A stretch of 64,000 nt of DNA from Bradyrhizobium tropiciagri (GTDB lineage Bacteria; Pseudomonadota; Alphaproteobacteria; Rhizobiales; Xanthobacteraceae): the NCBI RefSeq assembly GCF_018130545.1, contig NZ_JAFCKF010000011.1, positions 1 through 64,000 of the forward strand, given 5' to 3'. Numbering within the stretch: the stretch's first letter is position 1; every line of letters begins with the position of its first letter. The translations under genes and the position numbers were made by a program. Positions 27,597-36,794 of the stretch are shown here, one piece after another. The notes below the pieces were generated by a model, which saw only the letters and a program-made list of their open reading frames with translations, was not told the DNA's origin and did not search any database.

Positions 27597-27992
27597 TTAC
27601 GGCGTCTCGAACGCCGGCCAACATCCGTCTTCTTCATGCCTGCCGGTGCGCTGCTGGCAAGTGTTGTCGAGCAACCGCTGCGCCACGTCCTTCCAGATTG
27701 CGTTGCGGCCATACAATCGGACGGCATCTGCGGTCTGGATCTCCACGGTCCGCTCACAGCGGCGACAGGAGATGCGCAGCACGTGCCGTTGAATCTCGGA
27801 AAGACGTCGCTGCCGCCTCTCGACTCCGGTCTCGTCGGCGCGAGGGTCTTTCAGGATCGATTCCCAGTATTCTGCGGGAAGTGGCGCATCCGGAGGCGCA
27901 GAGGAGGAGGCCGGCCTCCGGGTAGCTTCAGCGGCCAGTTTTCCCATCTGTTTTGGGGTGGGCATGCGCCAGCTCGCGGGTCGATCGGTCAT
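27597..27992 (-). CDS. Conserved hypothetical protein, zinc-finger-like
   Basis: A 131-residue protein beginning MTDRPASWRMPTPKQMGK. The C-terminal half contains CRRCERTVEIQTADAVRLYG and then DNTCQQRTGRHEEDGCW, giving four cysteines that could bind zinc. It is the first gene of the minus-strand set leading to SRAP, 46 bases upstream of the frameshifted gene. A LexA-type direct repeat lies 10 bases before its ATG. I do not know its function; DNA binding or repair is a reasonable guess from context only. Confidence 0.7.
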   Translation of the reverse strand: MTDRPASWRMPTPKQMGKLAAEATRRPASSSAPPDAPLPAEYWESILKDPRADETGVERRQRRLSEIQRHVLRISCRRCERTVEIQTADAVRLYGRNAIWKDVAQRLLDNTCQQRTGRHEEDGCWPAFETP

Positions 27993-28001
27993 TCCGAATT
28001 A

Positions 28002-28016
28002 GAACATAACAAGAAC
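28002..28016. promoter_or_regulatory. Candidate LexA (SOS) box, direct repeat GAAC-N7-GAAC
   Basis: GAAC at 28002-28005 and GAAC at 28013-28016 are separated by exactly seven bases; on the minus strand this reads GTTC-N7-GTTC, the form recognised by LexA in several alphaproteobacteria. It sits 10 bases upstream of the hypothetical/SRAP gene set and about 125 bases upstream of ku. Confidence 0.6.
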
Positions 28017-28139
28017 AAATGTCGAGTCCGCTCGGACCCATCGTTGTCAAAAAGATCATCAGGTTTGAGGTGGGCGCGATGTCGGAACCAAGCCGTGCCG
28101 CTCGTCTTGAATCCGACACGAGTAACGGAGTTCCCCGCG

Positions 28140-29072
28140 ATGGCCCCCCGCGCTAACTGGAAAGGCTTCCTGCGCCTTTCCCTCGTCACCTGTCCGATAG
28201 CGCTCTATCCGGCCACGTCGGAATCCGAAAAGGTCTCGTTCAACCAGCTCAACCGAAAGACCGGCCACCGGATCAAGTACGCGAAGGTCGACGCCGACAC
28301 CGGCGAAGAGGTTGATAACGAGGACATCGTCAAGGGCTACAAGGTCGACACCGACACCTTCATCGAGGTGACGAAGGAGGAGCTCGAGAGCGTCGCGCTG
28401 GAATCGACGCGAACGATCGAGATCGACGAGTTCGTTGACCGCAGCGAGATCGATCCCCGCTATCTAATCCGCCCTTACTATCTGACTCCAGATGGCAAAG
28501 TCGGGCACGACGCCTTCGCCGTTATCCGCGAAACGATCCGTGAGATGAACAAGGTCGCGATCGGTCGCGTGGTGCTGACCAATCGCGAGCATATCATCGC
28601 GCTGGAGCCGCTGGCCAAGGGGTTGATGGGGACTCTGCTGCGCTATCCCTACGAAGTCCGACCCGCGGAGGAATATTTCGACGATATCCAGGACGTCAAA
28701 GTCACCAAGGATATGCTCGATCTAGCCAAGCACATCGTCAATCAGAAGGCAGGCAGATTCGAGCCGGGCAAGTTCGAAGACCAGTATGAAACGGCCCTCA
28801 TCGACCTCATCAACCAGAAGCGTGCCGGCAAGCCCATCACCGCGAAAGCGCGCCCTCGAGGTGAGAACGTCGTCGACCTGATGGACGCGCTGCGCAAGAG
28901 CATTGGAAGAGACGGGACGGCCGCGACAGAGGCTCCGAAGAAATCAGGCAAGAAGCCGCGGAAGGTAGCGGCCGGGCAGAAGGAAATGCTGATGCCGATC
29001 GCAGGCAAGAAACCGGCGAAGGAGGCTACGGCGAAGAAGCCGTCAGCCAAGCCGCAGCGGAAGTCGGCTTAG
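28140..29072 (+). CDS. ku: Ku protein for non-homologous end joining
   Basis: A 310-residue bacterial Ku. The beta-barrel core starts APRANWKGFLRLSLVTCPIALYPA, contains FNQLNRKTGHRI, and ends around DIQDVKVTKDMLDLAKHI; the tail is lysine- and proline-rich (KKSGKKPRKVAAG), as in many rhizobial Ku proteins, where it contacts DNA or LigD. The homodimer binds double-strand ends and recruits LigD; no ligD is in the window. The start is ATG 28140 after AACGGAG; the open frame extends upstream but Ku similarity begins here. Confidence 0.95.
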   Translation: MAPRANWKGFLRLSLVTCPIALYPATSESEKVSFNQLNRKTGHRIKYAKVDADTGEEVDNEDIVKGYKVDTDTFIEVTKEELESVALESTRTIEIDEFVDRSEIDPRYLIRPYYLTPDGKVGHDAFAVIRETIREMNKVAIGRVVLTNREHIIALEPLAKGLMGTLLRYPYEVRPAEEYFDDIQDVKVTKDMLDLAKHIVNQKAGRFEPGKFEDQYETALIDLINQKRAGKPITAKARPRGENVVDLMDALRKSIGRDGTAATEAPKKSGKKPRKVAAGQKEMLMPIAGKKPAKEATAKKPSAKPQRKSA

Positions 29073-29076
29073 TGTC

Positions 29077-29745
29077 GTGAAACATCCAAAAGCCGCTATC
29101 TTCGATCTGGACGGCACTCTACTCGACTCGATCGATCTTCACGCGTTGGCGTGGCGGGAAGCCATGCTCCGGTTCGGCCACGATGTGAGTTTCGAGCAGG
29201 TACGAAGCCAGATAGGCAAAGGGGGAGACAAGCTCATTCCCGTTTTTCTGTCCGCTGACGAACAACGCGACCATGGCAAGGACCTCGAGGAGTGGCGCGG
29301 CAATCGGTTCAAGAACGAATATCTGCCGCTCGTGCGTCCCTTCTCGGCGGTCCCGGACCTGCTGCGACGCGTTCGCGATGCCGGACTTCGGATAGCGGTT
29401 GCTTCCTCGGCCAAGAAAGATGAAGTCGGTCAGTATCTCGACATCGCTGGCATCACGGACCTAGTAGATGTGATGACGTCCTCAGATGAGGCCGAGGAAT
29501 CGAAGCCTGCGCCGGACATCTTCGACATCGTTCTCAAGAAGCTCAAGGTCGAAGGTGCAGACGCGGTCGCAATTGGTGATACGCCCTACGATGCCGAAGC
29601 AGCCGGGAAGGCCAAAATCGCTACCATCGGCGTACTTTGCGGCGGTTTCACCGCGAACTCCCTCAGGCAAGCCGGATGCGCCGAGATCTATCCCGGGCCG
29701 GCAGCGCTGTTCGCTCGCTTCCGGCATTCCTTGCTTGCGCGATAG
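29077..29745 (+). CDS. HAD-superfamily phosphatase (beta-phosphoglucomutase/phosphoglycolate-like)
   Basis: A 222-residue HAD hydrolase with motif I IFDLDGTLLDS, motif II VASSAKKDE, and motif III/IV AIGDTPYDAEAAGKA. The cap domain is the helical type inserted after motif I. It starts with GTG 29077, four bases after the ku stop, so it probably shares the ku transcript. It may dephosphorylate small sugar phosphates such as 2-phosphoglycolate from damaged DNA ends; that is a guess from the neighbourhood. Confidence 0.85.
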   Translation: MKHPKAAIFDLDGTLLDSIDLHALAWREAMLRFGHDVSFEQVRSQIGKGGDKLIPVFLSADEQRDHGKDLEEWRGNRFKNEYLPLVRPFSAVPDLLRRVRDAGLRIAVASSAKKDEVGQYLDIAGITDLVDVMTSSDEAEESKPAPDIFDIVLKKLKVEGADAVAIGDTPYDAEAAGKAKIATIGVLCGGFTANSLRQAGCAEIYPGPAALFARFRHSLLAR

Positions 29746-29790
29746 GTGAAACGGCGCATCGTATCGCGTCAGCGGGCGGGGATGCGTGTC

Positions 29791-30405
29791 ATGGCGAGAA
29801 AACTGAAAACCTACCAGACGTCGCTCGGCTTCTTCGATTTGGCGATTGCTGCCCCTTCCATGAAAGCCGCGCTGGAAGCGTGGGGCGCAGACAGCAATCT
29901 CTTTCATCAGGGCGCGGCCAACGAAACCGATGATCCGGATGTCATCGCTGCGACCATGGCAAAGCCTGGCGTCGTGCTCAGGCGCCCGGTCGGATCTGAC
30001 GGACCTTTCAGCGAACATGCCGAGCTGCCCACCAATCTCGGCGATGGCAAACCAGCGAAAGCTGCTCGCAAGTCGAAAGGCTCCAAGGCGAAGAAGCCTT
30101 CCTCTCGCCCCGTCGACAAGGCTGCGGAGCGCAAGGCCGCCCTTGACTACGAACGGGAGGAAAGGCGCCGCGAGCTTGAACGAGCGAGAGAGGAGACGGC
30201 CCGGCAGAAGGAACGCGAACGCCGTCAGCAGGCGGTCGACAAGGCGCAAGCTGCGTTTGATAAGGCAGAGCAGGAGCACGCGAAGCGCGCCGCTTCCATC
30301 CAGGCCGAGGTCGAGGCTATCGAGAGGAGGTCGCAGGCCGAAGAAACCCGCTGGGATAAGGAGAAGGCACGATTGGAAGCTTCGCTGCGGCGCGCGCGGG
30401 GCTAG
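29791..30405 (+). CDS. Hypothetical protein with long charged coiled coil
   Basis: A 204-residue protein. The N-terminal 75 residues (MARKLKTYQTSLGFFDLAIA, then GADSNLFHQGAA and TMAKPGVVLRRPVGS) look like a folded domain; a Lys/Ser-rich linker follows, and from about residue 105 the chain is a continuous Glu/Arg/Ala-rich helix (EREERRRELERAREE) to the end. Proteins like this are often mislabelled TolA-like because of the helix. GTG 29746 would extend the start, but ATG 29791 matches the natural N terminus better. It lies just downstream of ku and the HAD gene on the same strand. Confidence 0.7.
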   Translation: MARKLKTYQTSLGFFDLAIAAPSMKAALEAWGADSNLFHQGAANETDDPDVIAATMAKPGVVLRRPVGSDGPFSEHAELPTNLGDGKPAKAARKSKGSKAKKPSSRPVDKAAERKAALDYEREERRRELERAREETARQKERERRQQAVDKAQAAFDKAEQEHAKRAASIQAEVEAIERRSQAEETRWDKEKARLEASLRRARG

Positions 30406-30493
30406 CTAGGTCAATGTGCGCAAGAGGGTGGAGACAAAGCCGGCCGCCGAAATGGTAAGGGCCCTGTGGCGTTGAGGCTCCGCACCAGCCCTT

Positions 30494-30757
30494 CTAGTCT
30501 GCGGGGCATTCCGGACAGGTATCACCAATGGAGTCCAACACCTCGCGGAGCTCGGCCGCCGCTGCATCAGGGGGGACGCCTGCTGGGGGATCCCTACGGG
30601 CGGCATCAAAGGCCCGCTTCCGTGCATGCGGATCGACGCGATCTTGCATCCAACCGTGTTCTTCGCACTCGCGGATGGCGCCCGCTTCCCGCAGCACCTG
30701 GATCGCCCATCCCCGCACGGTCCGTATAGCTGGCCTTCGTTCTCGCGTCGTCAACAT
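30494..30757 (-). CDS. Conserved-looking hypothetical protein (87 aa)
   Basis: Reads MLTTRERRPAIRTVRGWAIQ, a helical AIRECEEHGWMQDRVDPHARKRA segment, and ends DSIGDTCPECPAD with a CxxC. AGGAG lies eight bases before ATG 30757, which decides against the longer start at 30775. The balanced composition, clear start signal and CxxC end support a real gene. No function can be assigned. It is convergent with the coiled-coil gene. Confidence 0.65.
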   Translation of the reverse strand: MLTTRERRPAIRTVRGWAIQVLREAGAIRECEEHGWMQDRVDPHARKRAFDAARRDPPAGVPPDAAAAELREVLDSIGDTCPECPAD

Positions 30758-31695
30758 TGAGATAGCTCCTGCCACGACGAATCCTTAGGTCTGTCATTCG
30801 TTCCTCCGCTATCACGGGGCGGCGATTCGTGATGAGGAGAGAGTAGGATTGTGTGTGCGATGAGCGACGCGCCCCGGCTTCTCGAAGAGCTGCAATCGTT
30901 TCTGATACTTCGGATTAGAATGTTTGACGCACAAACCAAATATTACAGGGAAGTTGCCGATTCTCTCGTCTTGGCTCTCCTGGTTTTGGTTTGAACGCGT
31001 GCGGCAGGCGCCGCGGCGGGCTCTCGTTGACCGAGCCGCGCGGCGTCTCGGCCGTTCGGCTTCGATCCCTCGCGCAAGGAGTTGAATATAATGTGTCGCT
31101 CGCCGGAGGCACGCGCTCGCGGGTCCCCCGGCATTGCATGCCGGCGTCGTTATCACTGCCCCGCGCTCGGGTGCCTTTTTAGACCGGTCTCGCAACTGCA
31201 GTCGCCTCGGTGCCCGCGGTCACTGCATGCCCGCGTCGCTATCACTGCACTCTCGTCGGCTGCGTTTCGATTTTCTCACCCTTGGCTTGATTACACTTCC
31301 TTTGCTTTGCCCAGCAATCTCACGCTTGAGAACATCACACCATTGCCATCACCTAACCACCGCACCTTCGGTGCGGCGACGGCCGCTTCACGTCTTTTTT
31401 CTTGAAAGAAGACATTGAAGGGGCGCCGCCCCTCGCGCGCGCCAGGGTAAAGCGCCGGCTTTCGCCGACGCCGCCCCGAGCGGTCTCCCCGGTCTTCCGC
31501 GCTGCTTTCGCGTTGTCGACTTTCGATGATGTGACACACGCTTGTGCAGACCCGCTTCTCACGAAGCGGCCTTCGGGCGGGTGAAACCCCACCGCTCGGG
31601 TCGCCCTGGCACTCGCTACCCCCGGTCTCGCCGACGGGCAGGGGCGCAGGCGCGTGGTGCGCCTTGCACCCATGGAAGCAAAAGGAAGAATGATC
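30758..31695. other. Gene-poor leader region before the ParB-like gene
   Basis: About 940 bases with no supported gene. It holds a 27-base imperfect direct repeat (TGCATGCCGGCGTCGTTATC... at 31135-31161 and its variant at 31224-31250, 23 of 27 identical) and several short hairpins. The segment just before the ParB gene (GGCTTTCGCCG) is repeated before the DUF736 gene near 34290, suggesting a shared leader of one mobile element. Confidence 0.5.
31135..31250. repeat. Pair of 27-base direct repeats upstream of the ParB-like gene
   Basis: Copies at 31135-31161 and 31224-31250 share TGCATGCC-GCGTCG-TATCACTGC, spaced 89 bases start to start. Upstream of a ParB-domain gene these could be protein-binding or iteron-like sites. 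Only two copies are seen. Confidence 0.5.
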
Positions 31696-33702
31696 ATGTC
31701 GGCCAAAACATTTGGAATACCTGATGGAACAGAGGTTCGCATTCCGCTCGGCAAGCTCAAGAAGTCGCCGAAGAATGCGCGCCGGACGCCGCACGGCGAG
31801 GCGGCAATCGAGGCGTTGGCGGCGAGCATCGCCGTCAAAGGCATCCTGCAGAATCTGGTTGTCGAGCCGGAGGTCGATGGCGAGGGGGCGGCGACGGGGT
31901 TCTTTTGCGTGACCATCGGCGAGGGCCGGCGGCTGGCCCAGCTGCTGCGGGTGAAGCGCAAGGAAATCAAGAAAAACGAACCGATCCGCTGCGTCATCGA
32001 TACCGCGAACGACCCTCACGAAATCAGCCTGGACGAGAACGTCACCCGGGAGAGGATGCATCCGGCCGACGAGTTCGAGGCGTTCCGGAAGCTCTCGGAT
32101 GAGCGCGGGCTCGGTGTGGAGGAGATCGCGGCGCGCTTCGGCGTCACCGCGCATGTGGTACGGCAACGCCTGCGGCTGGGCGCGGTGTCGCCCAGACTGG
32201 TGCAGCTCTATCGCGACGGCGATCTGACCCTTGAGCAGCTGATGTCATTTGCCATCACGGACGATCATGCCCGGCAGGAGGCCGTCTATGAGCGCCTGCC
32301 CTTTGACCCCGATGCTGCCACCATCCGCCGTCTGCTCACCGAAACCCACGTTCCTGCCACGGATCGTCGGGCACGCTTTGTCGGGCTCGAGGCCTATACG
32401 GAGGCGGGCGGCACGATCCTGCGCGACCTCTTTACCGAGGATCGCGGCGGCTATCTGGAAGACGTCGCGCTGCTCAATCTATTGGTGACGGCAAGGCTTG
32501 GCCGGGAGGCGGATAGCCTGCGAGCAGCCGAGGGATGGAAGTGGACTGAACCCCATCTCGACTTCCCGCACGCCCACAGCATGCGCCGCGTCTACCCGCA
32601 TCCGATCGCGCTTTCTCCGGAGGATGAGGCTGCGTTGGCAGTAGCGCAGAATGAGTTCGAGCGGCTGACCGAGCAGCATCAAACGGCTGAGGAATTGCCT
32701 GACGAGGTGGATGCGCGGTTTGGCGAGCTGGAGACCGAAATTGACCGGCTGGAAGCAAAGCGGCAGGTCTACGATCCCGACGACGTCGCGTGCGGCGGTG
32801 CGTTCGTGATCCTTAATCATGACGGCACCGTCCGGATCGAACGGGGTTTCATCCGCCCCGAGGACGAGAAACCCTACGCTGAAACCGGGCATGAAGGCGA
32901 CGCTCAGGCAGCGAAAGAGAAGGGCGAAGGAGGCGTCGAAGCTGCGCACGACGGTGAAGAAGAGGGGAGTGCCAGCGACGAGGAGGACGAGGATCAACGG
33001 CTGTCTGACACGCTCGTTCGGGACCTCACCGCGCATCGCACCTTGGGGCTGCGCCTCAATCTGAGTGAGCAGCCGGACGTCGCCATCGTCGCGGTGACCC
33101 ATGCGCTGGCGGCTCAGATTTTCTATTTCGGGGCCAATGCTCATGTAGTCGGCATCCAACCGGTGAAGACGGATTTGGCTGTGCATGCGGTCGGAATCGA
33201 GGACAAGGCGGCCGGTAAGGCATGGTCGGATCGCCATGCCAATTGGGCCACGCAGATGCCCAAGGACCCCAGCCGTTTGTGGGAATTCGTGACCGAACTC
33301 GACCAAGACAGCCGTATGGCCCTGTTCGCGCATTGTACGGCATTGACCGTCAATGCGGTCAAGCTGCCATTCGACCGGACGCCGCGCGCCCTCGCGGCAG
33401 CCCGGCATTTGGCCGAAGCCGTGGCCCTCGACATGACCGGATACTGGCGGCCGACGGTCGGCAGTTATCTTGGTCGGGTTACCAAGGCGGGCATTCTGGA
33501 GGCGGTCTGCGAAGGCGTCAGCAAGGAGGCCGCGGAGCGCTTGTCGGGCATGAAAAAGGCCGAGATGGCGGCTGCTGCCGAGCAGCTGCTGGCGGCAACC
33601 GACTGGCTGCCTCCTTTGCTGCGGACGGCGAAGCGCGAGGCTCAGGCCGACGCGCCAGACGAGGCACAGGCCAGTGAACCCCGCTTGGAAGCTGCGGAGT
33701 AA
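31696..33702 (+). CDS. ParB/RepB/Spo0J-family protein (large, mobile-element type)
   Basis: A 668-residue protein. The N-terminal ParB/Srx domain includes IPLGKLKKSPKNARRTPHGE, TIGEGRRLAQLL, and the arginine-containing ENVTRERMHPADEFEAF, followed by a helix-turn-helix at about 140-165 (EIAARFGVTAHVVRQRLRLG). The middle has a helical region; an acidic linker (EEEGSASDEEDEDQ) precedes a C-terminal helical part. This size and layout is that of ParB-like proteins of alphaproteobacterial plasmids and integrative elements, distinct from chromosomal ParB of about 300 residues. The AAAGGAAG site at 31681-31688 favours ATG 31696. DUF736 downstream fits the same element. Confidence 0.85.
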   Translation: MSAKTFGIPDGTEVRIPLGKLKKSPKNARRTPHGEAAIEALAASIAVKGILQNLVVEPEVDGEGAATGFFCVTIGEGRRLAQLLRVKRKEIKKNEPIRCVIDTANDPHEISLDENVTRERMHPADEFEAFRKLSDERGLGVEEIAARFGVTAHVVRQRLRLGAVSPRLVQLYRDGDLTLEQLMSFAITDDHARQEAVYERLPFDPDAATIRRLLTETHVPATDRRARFVGLEAYTEAGGTILRDLFTEDRGGYLEDVALLNLLVTARLGREADSLRAAEGWKWTEPHLDFPHAHSMRRVYPHPIALSPEDEAALAVAQNEFERLTEQHQTAEELPDEVDARFGELETEIDRLEAKRQVYDPDDVACGGAFVILNHDGTVRIERGFIRPEDEKPYAETGHEGDAQAAKEKGEGGVEAAHDGEEEGSASDEEDEDQRLSDTLVRDLTAHRTLGLRLNLSEQPDVAIVAVTHALAAQIFYFGANAHVVGIQPVKTDLAVHAVGIEDKAAGKAWSDRHANWATQMPKDPSRLWEFVTELDQDSRMALFAHCTALTVNAVKLPFDRTPRALAAARHLAEAVALDMTGYWRPTVGSYLGRVTKAGILEAVCEGVSKEAAERLSGMKKAEMAAAAEQLLAATDWLPPLLRTAKREAQADAPDEAQASEPRLEAAE

Positions 33703-34407
33703 AAGGTGAGCCGGGGTCGCAAGGGCGGCCCCGGCGAACTCCAAATTTGCGGCCGCGCACCTGACGGTGCGCGGCCGGTTCGAGCGATGTGGAGCCGCGA
33801 TTGGGCACGCTGGCCTCTTCTTTAATGCGGGCCTGGATCGGTCCGCTCAACGCGGTCGGCAGCGGCCCGGGTGGCTCTGTCGCTCCTTCCTTTGCGAGGG
33901 TTAGGCGACCAGGCCGGAGGCCTCGATCGTCTCCGGACCTCGCGAGTCGAGAGCGCAATCGGGCTGATTAATACTGGCGGCGACGTCGGTCTGCGCGCCA
34001 AAAATGCAGCCCGGTCGCTTTGATTTGTCCAGTGCGTCGTCCGTGCGATTGATGCACTGACGCTCACTTTTCTCCGATCGATCCCAACGTTTTCCGATGC
34101 TCCCGTGGGGTGGGTAGCCTGGTAATCCCCATCAGTTCGCGCATGGGCTCGCGTCCAACGCACCCTCGAATGGGCTGATCAGGCCCGAGGGACGGCAAGA
34201 GCCTCGATCGCCTTCCCGCAACAGCTCACACCTGCTTTTTTCCCCTGCCGCCTGGCGGCGTCATTCCTCGCGCAAGACAAAAAAGCAGGCTTTCGCCGTC
34301 CTCCGCTGGCGCTGCGGGCCCAAGGGCTGCGGGCCGATCGCTCCCCGGGCCAAGGACAGCCATCGAGGCTGCGATGGACGCAGCCCGAGCAACAGACGGA
34401 GATTACC
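33703..34407. other. Intergenic region with hairpins between ParB-like and DUF736 genes
   Basis: About 700 bases without a supported gene. Two strong hairpins follow the ParB stop: GCCGGGG/CCCCGGC (33710-33735) and a perfect 10-base-pair stem GGCCGCGCAC/GTGCGCGGCC (33751-33776). Neither has a T-run. They may end or protect the parB transcript. Confidence 0.5.
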
Positions 34408-34719
34408 ATGGCGACCATCGGCACTTTCACTGCTTCGGACAACGGCTATACCGGCTCGATCAAGACGCTGACGCTCAACTTCAAGGCCAAGTTCACGGCG
34501 TCCGAGAAGGACAACGACAAGGCTCCCGACTACCGCATTTTCGCCGGCGCAACCGAGTTCGGCGCCGCCTGGAAGAAGACCGCCCGCGACAGCGAGCGCG
34601 AATACCTCTCGGTCAAGCTGGACGATCCGAGCTTCCCGGCCCCGATCTACGCCTCGCTGGTGAAGGTCGAAGGCGAGGAAAGTTTCAGCCTGATCTGGTC
34701 CCGCCGTAGCGGCGACTGA
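34408..34719 (+). CDS. DUF736 family protein
   Basis: A 103-residue DUF736 protein: [20 protein letters not shown] at the start, then [19 protein letters not shown] and [19 protein letters not shown], the family hallmark. DUF736 genes occur almost only on alphaproteobacterial plasmids and integrative elements, usually near ParB-like and conjugation genes; no molecular function is known to me. GGAGATTACC precedes the ATG. A perfect terminator follows the stop. No conjugation genes are present, so this is probably a fragment of an element. Confidence 0.92.
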   Translation: MATIGTFTASDNGYTGSIKTLTLNFKAKFTASEKDNDKAPDYRIFAGATEFGAAWKKTARDSEREYLSVKLDDPSFPAPIYASLVKVEGEESFSLIWSRRSGD

Positions 34720-34734
34720 TCGCATCGGATCATC

Positions 34735-34765
34735 GGCCCCGCCTCCTCGGAGGCGGGGCCTTTTT
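34735..34765 (+). terminator. Rho-independent terminator after the DUF736 gene
   Basis: GGCCCCGCCTCC (34735-34746) and GGAGGCGGGGCC (34749-34760) form a perfect stem, followed by TTTTT. It lies 16 bases after the stop codon. Confidence 0.9.
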
Positions 34766-36080
34766 CCGTTGCTTGCGCCCCTTCAAGAAGGGGCAGAGGA
34801 ACACTTTTGCGTTCAGAAGTGCCTCTTCGCGACCCGAAAAATGCGGTCGATCCGAGGGAATTTGACGCAGTATTTTTGAGCTGACGCTCGCATTTTGAGT
34901 CGGATCGAGCTCCGATTTTCGATCTCGTAAGATCAATTTCGTTCCTCTAACGAACCGAAATGATGTGTCCGCTCATGCCCTCAGAGCTCGAATTGCACTT
35001 CGTATTTTTGTGCAATAGGCCGCTGTTTCATGCTGCTCTGATCGAACATGCGGTGAATTGACGAGGCAATGAGAGGAAAGCCAGACCAACGAAGCTTGGG
35101 GACGGAGCAGGTTAGGGCGCACAGCAAGATAAAAGCACTGTCGCCGAAGGGCGGCTAAGTCGTTGTCTGCACATCCAAGAGCTGGAGATACCGCAGGCCG
35201 CGATGTCGCCAATCGGAGTTCAAGGCAATGCTATTGCTCGCCGATCACGTCTGCGATCTGGCGATAGTTCATGCCTTCACATATCCGCGGTCTTCGCAAT
35301 AAGGAGCCTGCGTCATGCATCGCTTCGGCTAAGTGAACTTCGGACGGACCGGAAACCGCAGAGCCATGAAGAGGCCAGATATCTTCGCCGCGTTCGGCAA
35401 GCCGCGGCCAAGGATAGTGTGCGGCTCGTCGCGCGTCGAACTCAGGCGGTCGGATCCACCAGATGGCGTACGGTGCGGTGCTGGTCAGGCGGGGTGGTGA
35501 CAGAGATCAGTGTTGGATTGTGATCAGGCGCGAGCCTCGTACGTACCAAGGCAGGTAGCAGCGGTGCCATTCGGCGCATCTGAGCTACGTGCAGCGCGGT
35601 GTCACGCGAGAGGGAGGACGCCACGATGCCGCACGCGAATCCGGCAACGGCAAGACTTGACTGAGCGAAGCGCCGACGACCGCCACCAGTTCCGGTTCAT
35701 CGTGGTGCCCCGGGATACCCAGAGCTCTCCGCCGTGAAGTCCTTCACCCGAGAGGTTGATGGCAATAGTGCTGGCCTTGGCACCGGGCTCGACTGGGGGG
35801 CTGCCGATCTCCTCAACGCCTGTCACCCGCACAGCTACTCCTGCTCCGCGGCAGGGATGATACAGGGGCATGCCGTCGTCATCACACGAGAAAATACCGT
35901 CAACAGGTTGCAGGCGTGAATCGGACGCTAGCTTTCCAGACCGCGGCCTCGATCAAAATCGCGATCGAGCTGCTCGCTAGTTCAAAGGGGTTGCGGTCGG
36001 AGCAGTTGGCGTTCCTCGATCGGCTAAAGAGCGCAAGCGGTGGCGCGCGGTCGCCGGAAAATTTCCAAGACAGGATCGTC
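34766..36080. other. Gene-poor region, probably decayed
   Basis: About 1.3 kb in which only short, mutually overlapping open frames occur on both strands, none with a good start signal or recognisable motif. It may be a graveyard of older genes at the edge of the island. Confidence 0.45.
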
Positions 36081-36512
36081 TTACTCTAATTTCGAGGGGG
36101 ACGTCGCTAGTCCGTGAACATTCAAAGAGGCAAGCGCAGCTTTTACCCGCTGCATACAAATCTCGAGCTCTTGGTGTAAACTGTTCAGTTCGCGCGGGCC
36201 GGCATCCTCCAGGCGGAGGTTGTCGGGGTGCAAGGTTTCCTCAATCAGCTTAATCAGGGAAACTCCTTGGGAACTGCGGTCGAGCGCGCTCCGATCGTAT
36301 GGTAATTCGGCCTCGGTGACGACTCGTCCGTCGATCGTCACTCGAACTGAAGTCTGTAATGGAACGAACTTGGCGACCGTTGAAGCCGGGATCTCAACGA
36401 TAGCGAAGGGAGCACCTGTTCGCCGGCAACGGTATCCGAACCGGAACACATCGCCCCCGTAGCCGAGGCATTGTCCAGGCAATTCAACGAATGGTTCAAG
36501 ATCAGCCAGCAC
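36081..36512 (-). CDS. Hypothetical protein divergent from an XRE regulator
   Basis: A 143-residue protein starting at GTG 36512 with an excellent ribosome site (AAAAAGGAGAG). It reads LADLEPFVELPGQCLGYGGD, AIVEIPASTVAKFVPLQTSV and VTIDGRVVTEAELPYD, suggesting a small beta-rich domain, followed by a helical tail (LNSLHQELEICMQRVKAAL). No family recognised. It is divergent from the small XRE gene at 36582, and a 37-base palindrome lies between the two starts, so both are probably controlled by that regulator. Confidence 0.65.
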   Translation of the reverse strand: MLADLEPFVELPGQCLGYGGDVFRFGYRCRRTGAPFAIVEIPASTVAKFVPLQTSVRVTIDGRVVTEAELPYDRSALDRSSQGVSLIKLIEETLHPDNLRLEDAGPRELNSLHQELEICMQRVKAALASLNVHGLATSPSKLE

Positions 36513-36527
36513 GCGTGGCTCTCCTTT

Positions 36528-36564
36528 TTGTTGAGTATACTCAATTGATGAGTTTACTCAACAA
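36528..36564. promoter_or_regulatory. Large palindrome, candidate XRE operator
   Basis: Arms TTGTTGAGTATACTCA (36528-36543) and TGAGTTTACTCAACAA (36549-36564) match at 15 of 16 positions around a five-base spacer. Each arm contains its own GAGT-AC-TC palindrome (TTGAGTATACTCAA; TGAGTTTACTCA), giving two adjacent half-operators as in C-boxes of controller proteins. Confidence 0.7.
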
Positions 36565-36581
36565 GAAGCATCTCGCCTTCG

Positions 36582-36794
36582 ATGGACGAGATGAAGCAAA
36601 TCGTTGCTCGGAATCTGCGGCGGCTCCGCAACGAAAGGAAGTTGAGTCAGGAAGAGCTCGCGTTTCGGGCAAAAGTGGACCGGAGCTACATCAGCCAACT
36701 AGAAACGGGCGTTTACAGTCCCTCGGTCACGATGCTGGGCAAGCTAGCTAAAGCGCTTGGTGTCGAGGTTGGTGAATTGTTGAAGCCGAAGTAG
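36582..36794 (+). CDS. Small XRE-family regulator (controller-protein size)
   Basis: A 70-residue protein made only of one helix-turn-helix domain: NLRRLRNERKLSQEELAF, DRSYISQLETGVYSPSV, MLGKLAKALGVEVGELL. Size and sequence style resemble C (controller) proteins of restriction-modification systems and other stand-alone XRE repressors. No restriction or methylase gene is nearby. The starts at 36582 and 36591 are both possible. It likely binds the palindrome just upstream and regulates itself and the divergent gene. Confidence 0.85.
   Translation: MDEMKQIVARNLRRLRNERKLSQEELAFRAKVDRSYISQLETGVYSPSVTMLGKLAKALGVEVGELLKPK

Noticed and set aside
34766-36080. Several 60-110-codon frames on both strands
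   Set aside because: Overlapping each other, no ribosome sites, no motifs; treated as non-coding or decayed.
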